This document shows positions 6,019-6,208 of a stretch of DNA of 6,208 nt, piece after piece. The notes beneath the pieces were generated by a model that had not been told where the DNA came from, did no database searches, and was given only the letters and a program-made list of their open reading frames with translations. The stretch's first letter is position 1. The number at the start of each line of letters is the position of its first letter. The DNA comes from Ruminococcaceae bacterium UBA6842 (GTDB taxonomy: Bacteria; Bacillota; Clostridia; Oscillospirales; Acutalibacteraceae), in contig DKDS01000075.1 in assembly GCA_002451855.1 (NCBI GenBank), forward strand, positions 1-6,208, written 5' to 3'. Position numbers and translations under genes: made by a program.

Positions 6019-6208
6019 TTGTATCCTCCTTTACGCCGAGGGCTTCAGCCAATAATTCCGTAAAGTACACAATCGGTATATTACTGCCGTTATGCACTAA
6101 ATTGTACTTACAAAGCGGACATGCGGTAACTGCCAGCTCCGCGCCGTGGCTTTCGGCGCTGTCTGTAACAGCGTTGCTTTTGCGTCTGGCACTCTCGGGG
6201 TCTTCAAG
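6011..6208 (-). CDS. hdrB: HdrB-like heterodisulfide reductase subunit B, C-terminal 65 residues (5' end outside window)
   Basis: Translated from the window edge in the only open frame, this gives 65 residues ending in TGA. It was recognised from the segment TACPLCKYNL followed by IPIVYFTELLAEALG. This is the end of a CCG (cysteine-rich) domain as found in HdrB: the terminal CxxC (visible residues 30 and 33) and then the conserved IPxxYFTxLL-type tail. In the family, HdrB carries the non-cubane [4Fe-4S] clusters that reduce CoM-S-S-CoB in methanogens; in bacteria the natural disulfide is generally unknown. The matching Cys-Cys motifs lie upstream and cannot be seen, so integrity cannot be judged. 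The stop codon overlaps the start of hdrC by 8 bases (ATGACTGA), and the two are probably translationally coupled. The alternative is another CCG-domain protein, such as a GlpC- or LutA-like one; the hdrC and hdrA neighbours favour HdrB. Confidence 0.85.
   Translation of the reverse strand, partial: LEDPESARRKSNAVTDSAESHGAELAVTACPLCKYNLVHNGSNIPIVYFTELLAEALGVKEDTND

Overview
The window is one densely packed stretch of a minus-strand operon. It encodes a soluble, iron-sulfur- and flavin-rich electron-transfer complex of the HdrABC-FlxABCD type, meaning a heterodisulfide-reductase-like module joined to an NAD(P)H-oxidising flavin module. Strong AGGAGG-type ribosome binding sites, moderate base composition, oxygen-sensitive Fe-S proteins in nearly every gene, and the absence of recognisable methanogen-specific genes suggest an anaerobic bacterium. 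A gut- or sediment-type clostridium (Firmicutes) is the best guess, but this is an inference from style and gene content only. No RNA gene, mobile element, CRISPR array, promoter or terminator was found, and no gap between genes exceeds 22 bp.

Layout in transcription order, from the high-coordinate end to the low: (1) the 3' end of an hdrB-like gene with its terminal CxxC (6208-6011, cut by the window edge); (2) hdrC, a two-cluster ferredoxin-like subunit (6018-5626); (3) hdrA, the large FAD and multi-[4Fe-4S] subunit (5607-3613); (4) mvhD/flxD, a small [2Fe-2S] linker subunit (3622-3188); (5) a flxC-like two-[4Fe-4S] subunit (3200-2211); (6) a flxB-like subunit resembling AsrA/HydB (2218-1193); (7) flxA, an FAD/NAD(P)H/[2Fe-2S] reductase subunit resembling AsrB/HydG/PyrK (1200-367); (8) the 5' part of a gene with an N-terminal [2Fe-2S] domain followed by the start of a [4Fe-4S] motif, as in fumarate reductase FrdB or thiol:fumarate reductase TfrB (344-1, cut by the window edge).

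The expected electron path is NAD(P)H -> FlxA (FAD, [2Fe-2S]) -> FlxB/FlxC -> FlxD ([2Fe-2S]) -> HdrA FAD. There, by analogy with characterised Hdr complexes, electron pairs would be bifurcated: one branch goes to a low-potential acceptor such as ferredoxin through the ferredoxin domains of HdrA, the other through HdrC to a disulfide or other acceptor at HdrB. Most junctions are short overlaps, so the subunits are probably translationally coupled. The most interesting feature is the eighth gene. Its position directly after flxA raises the possibility that this Hdr-Flx complex is linked to a fumarate-reductase-like or other organic-acid-reducing module. The deciding parts of genes 1 and 8 lie outside the window.
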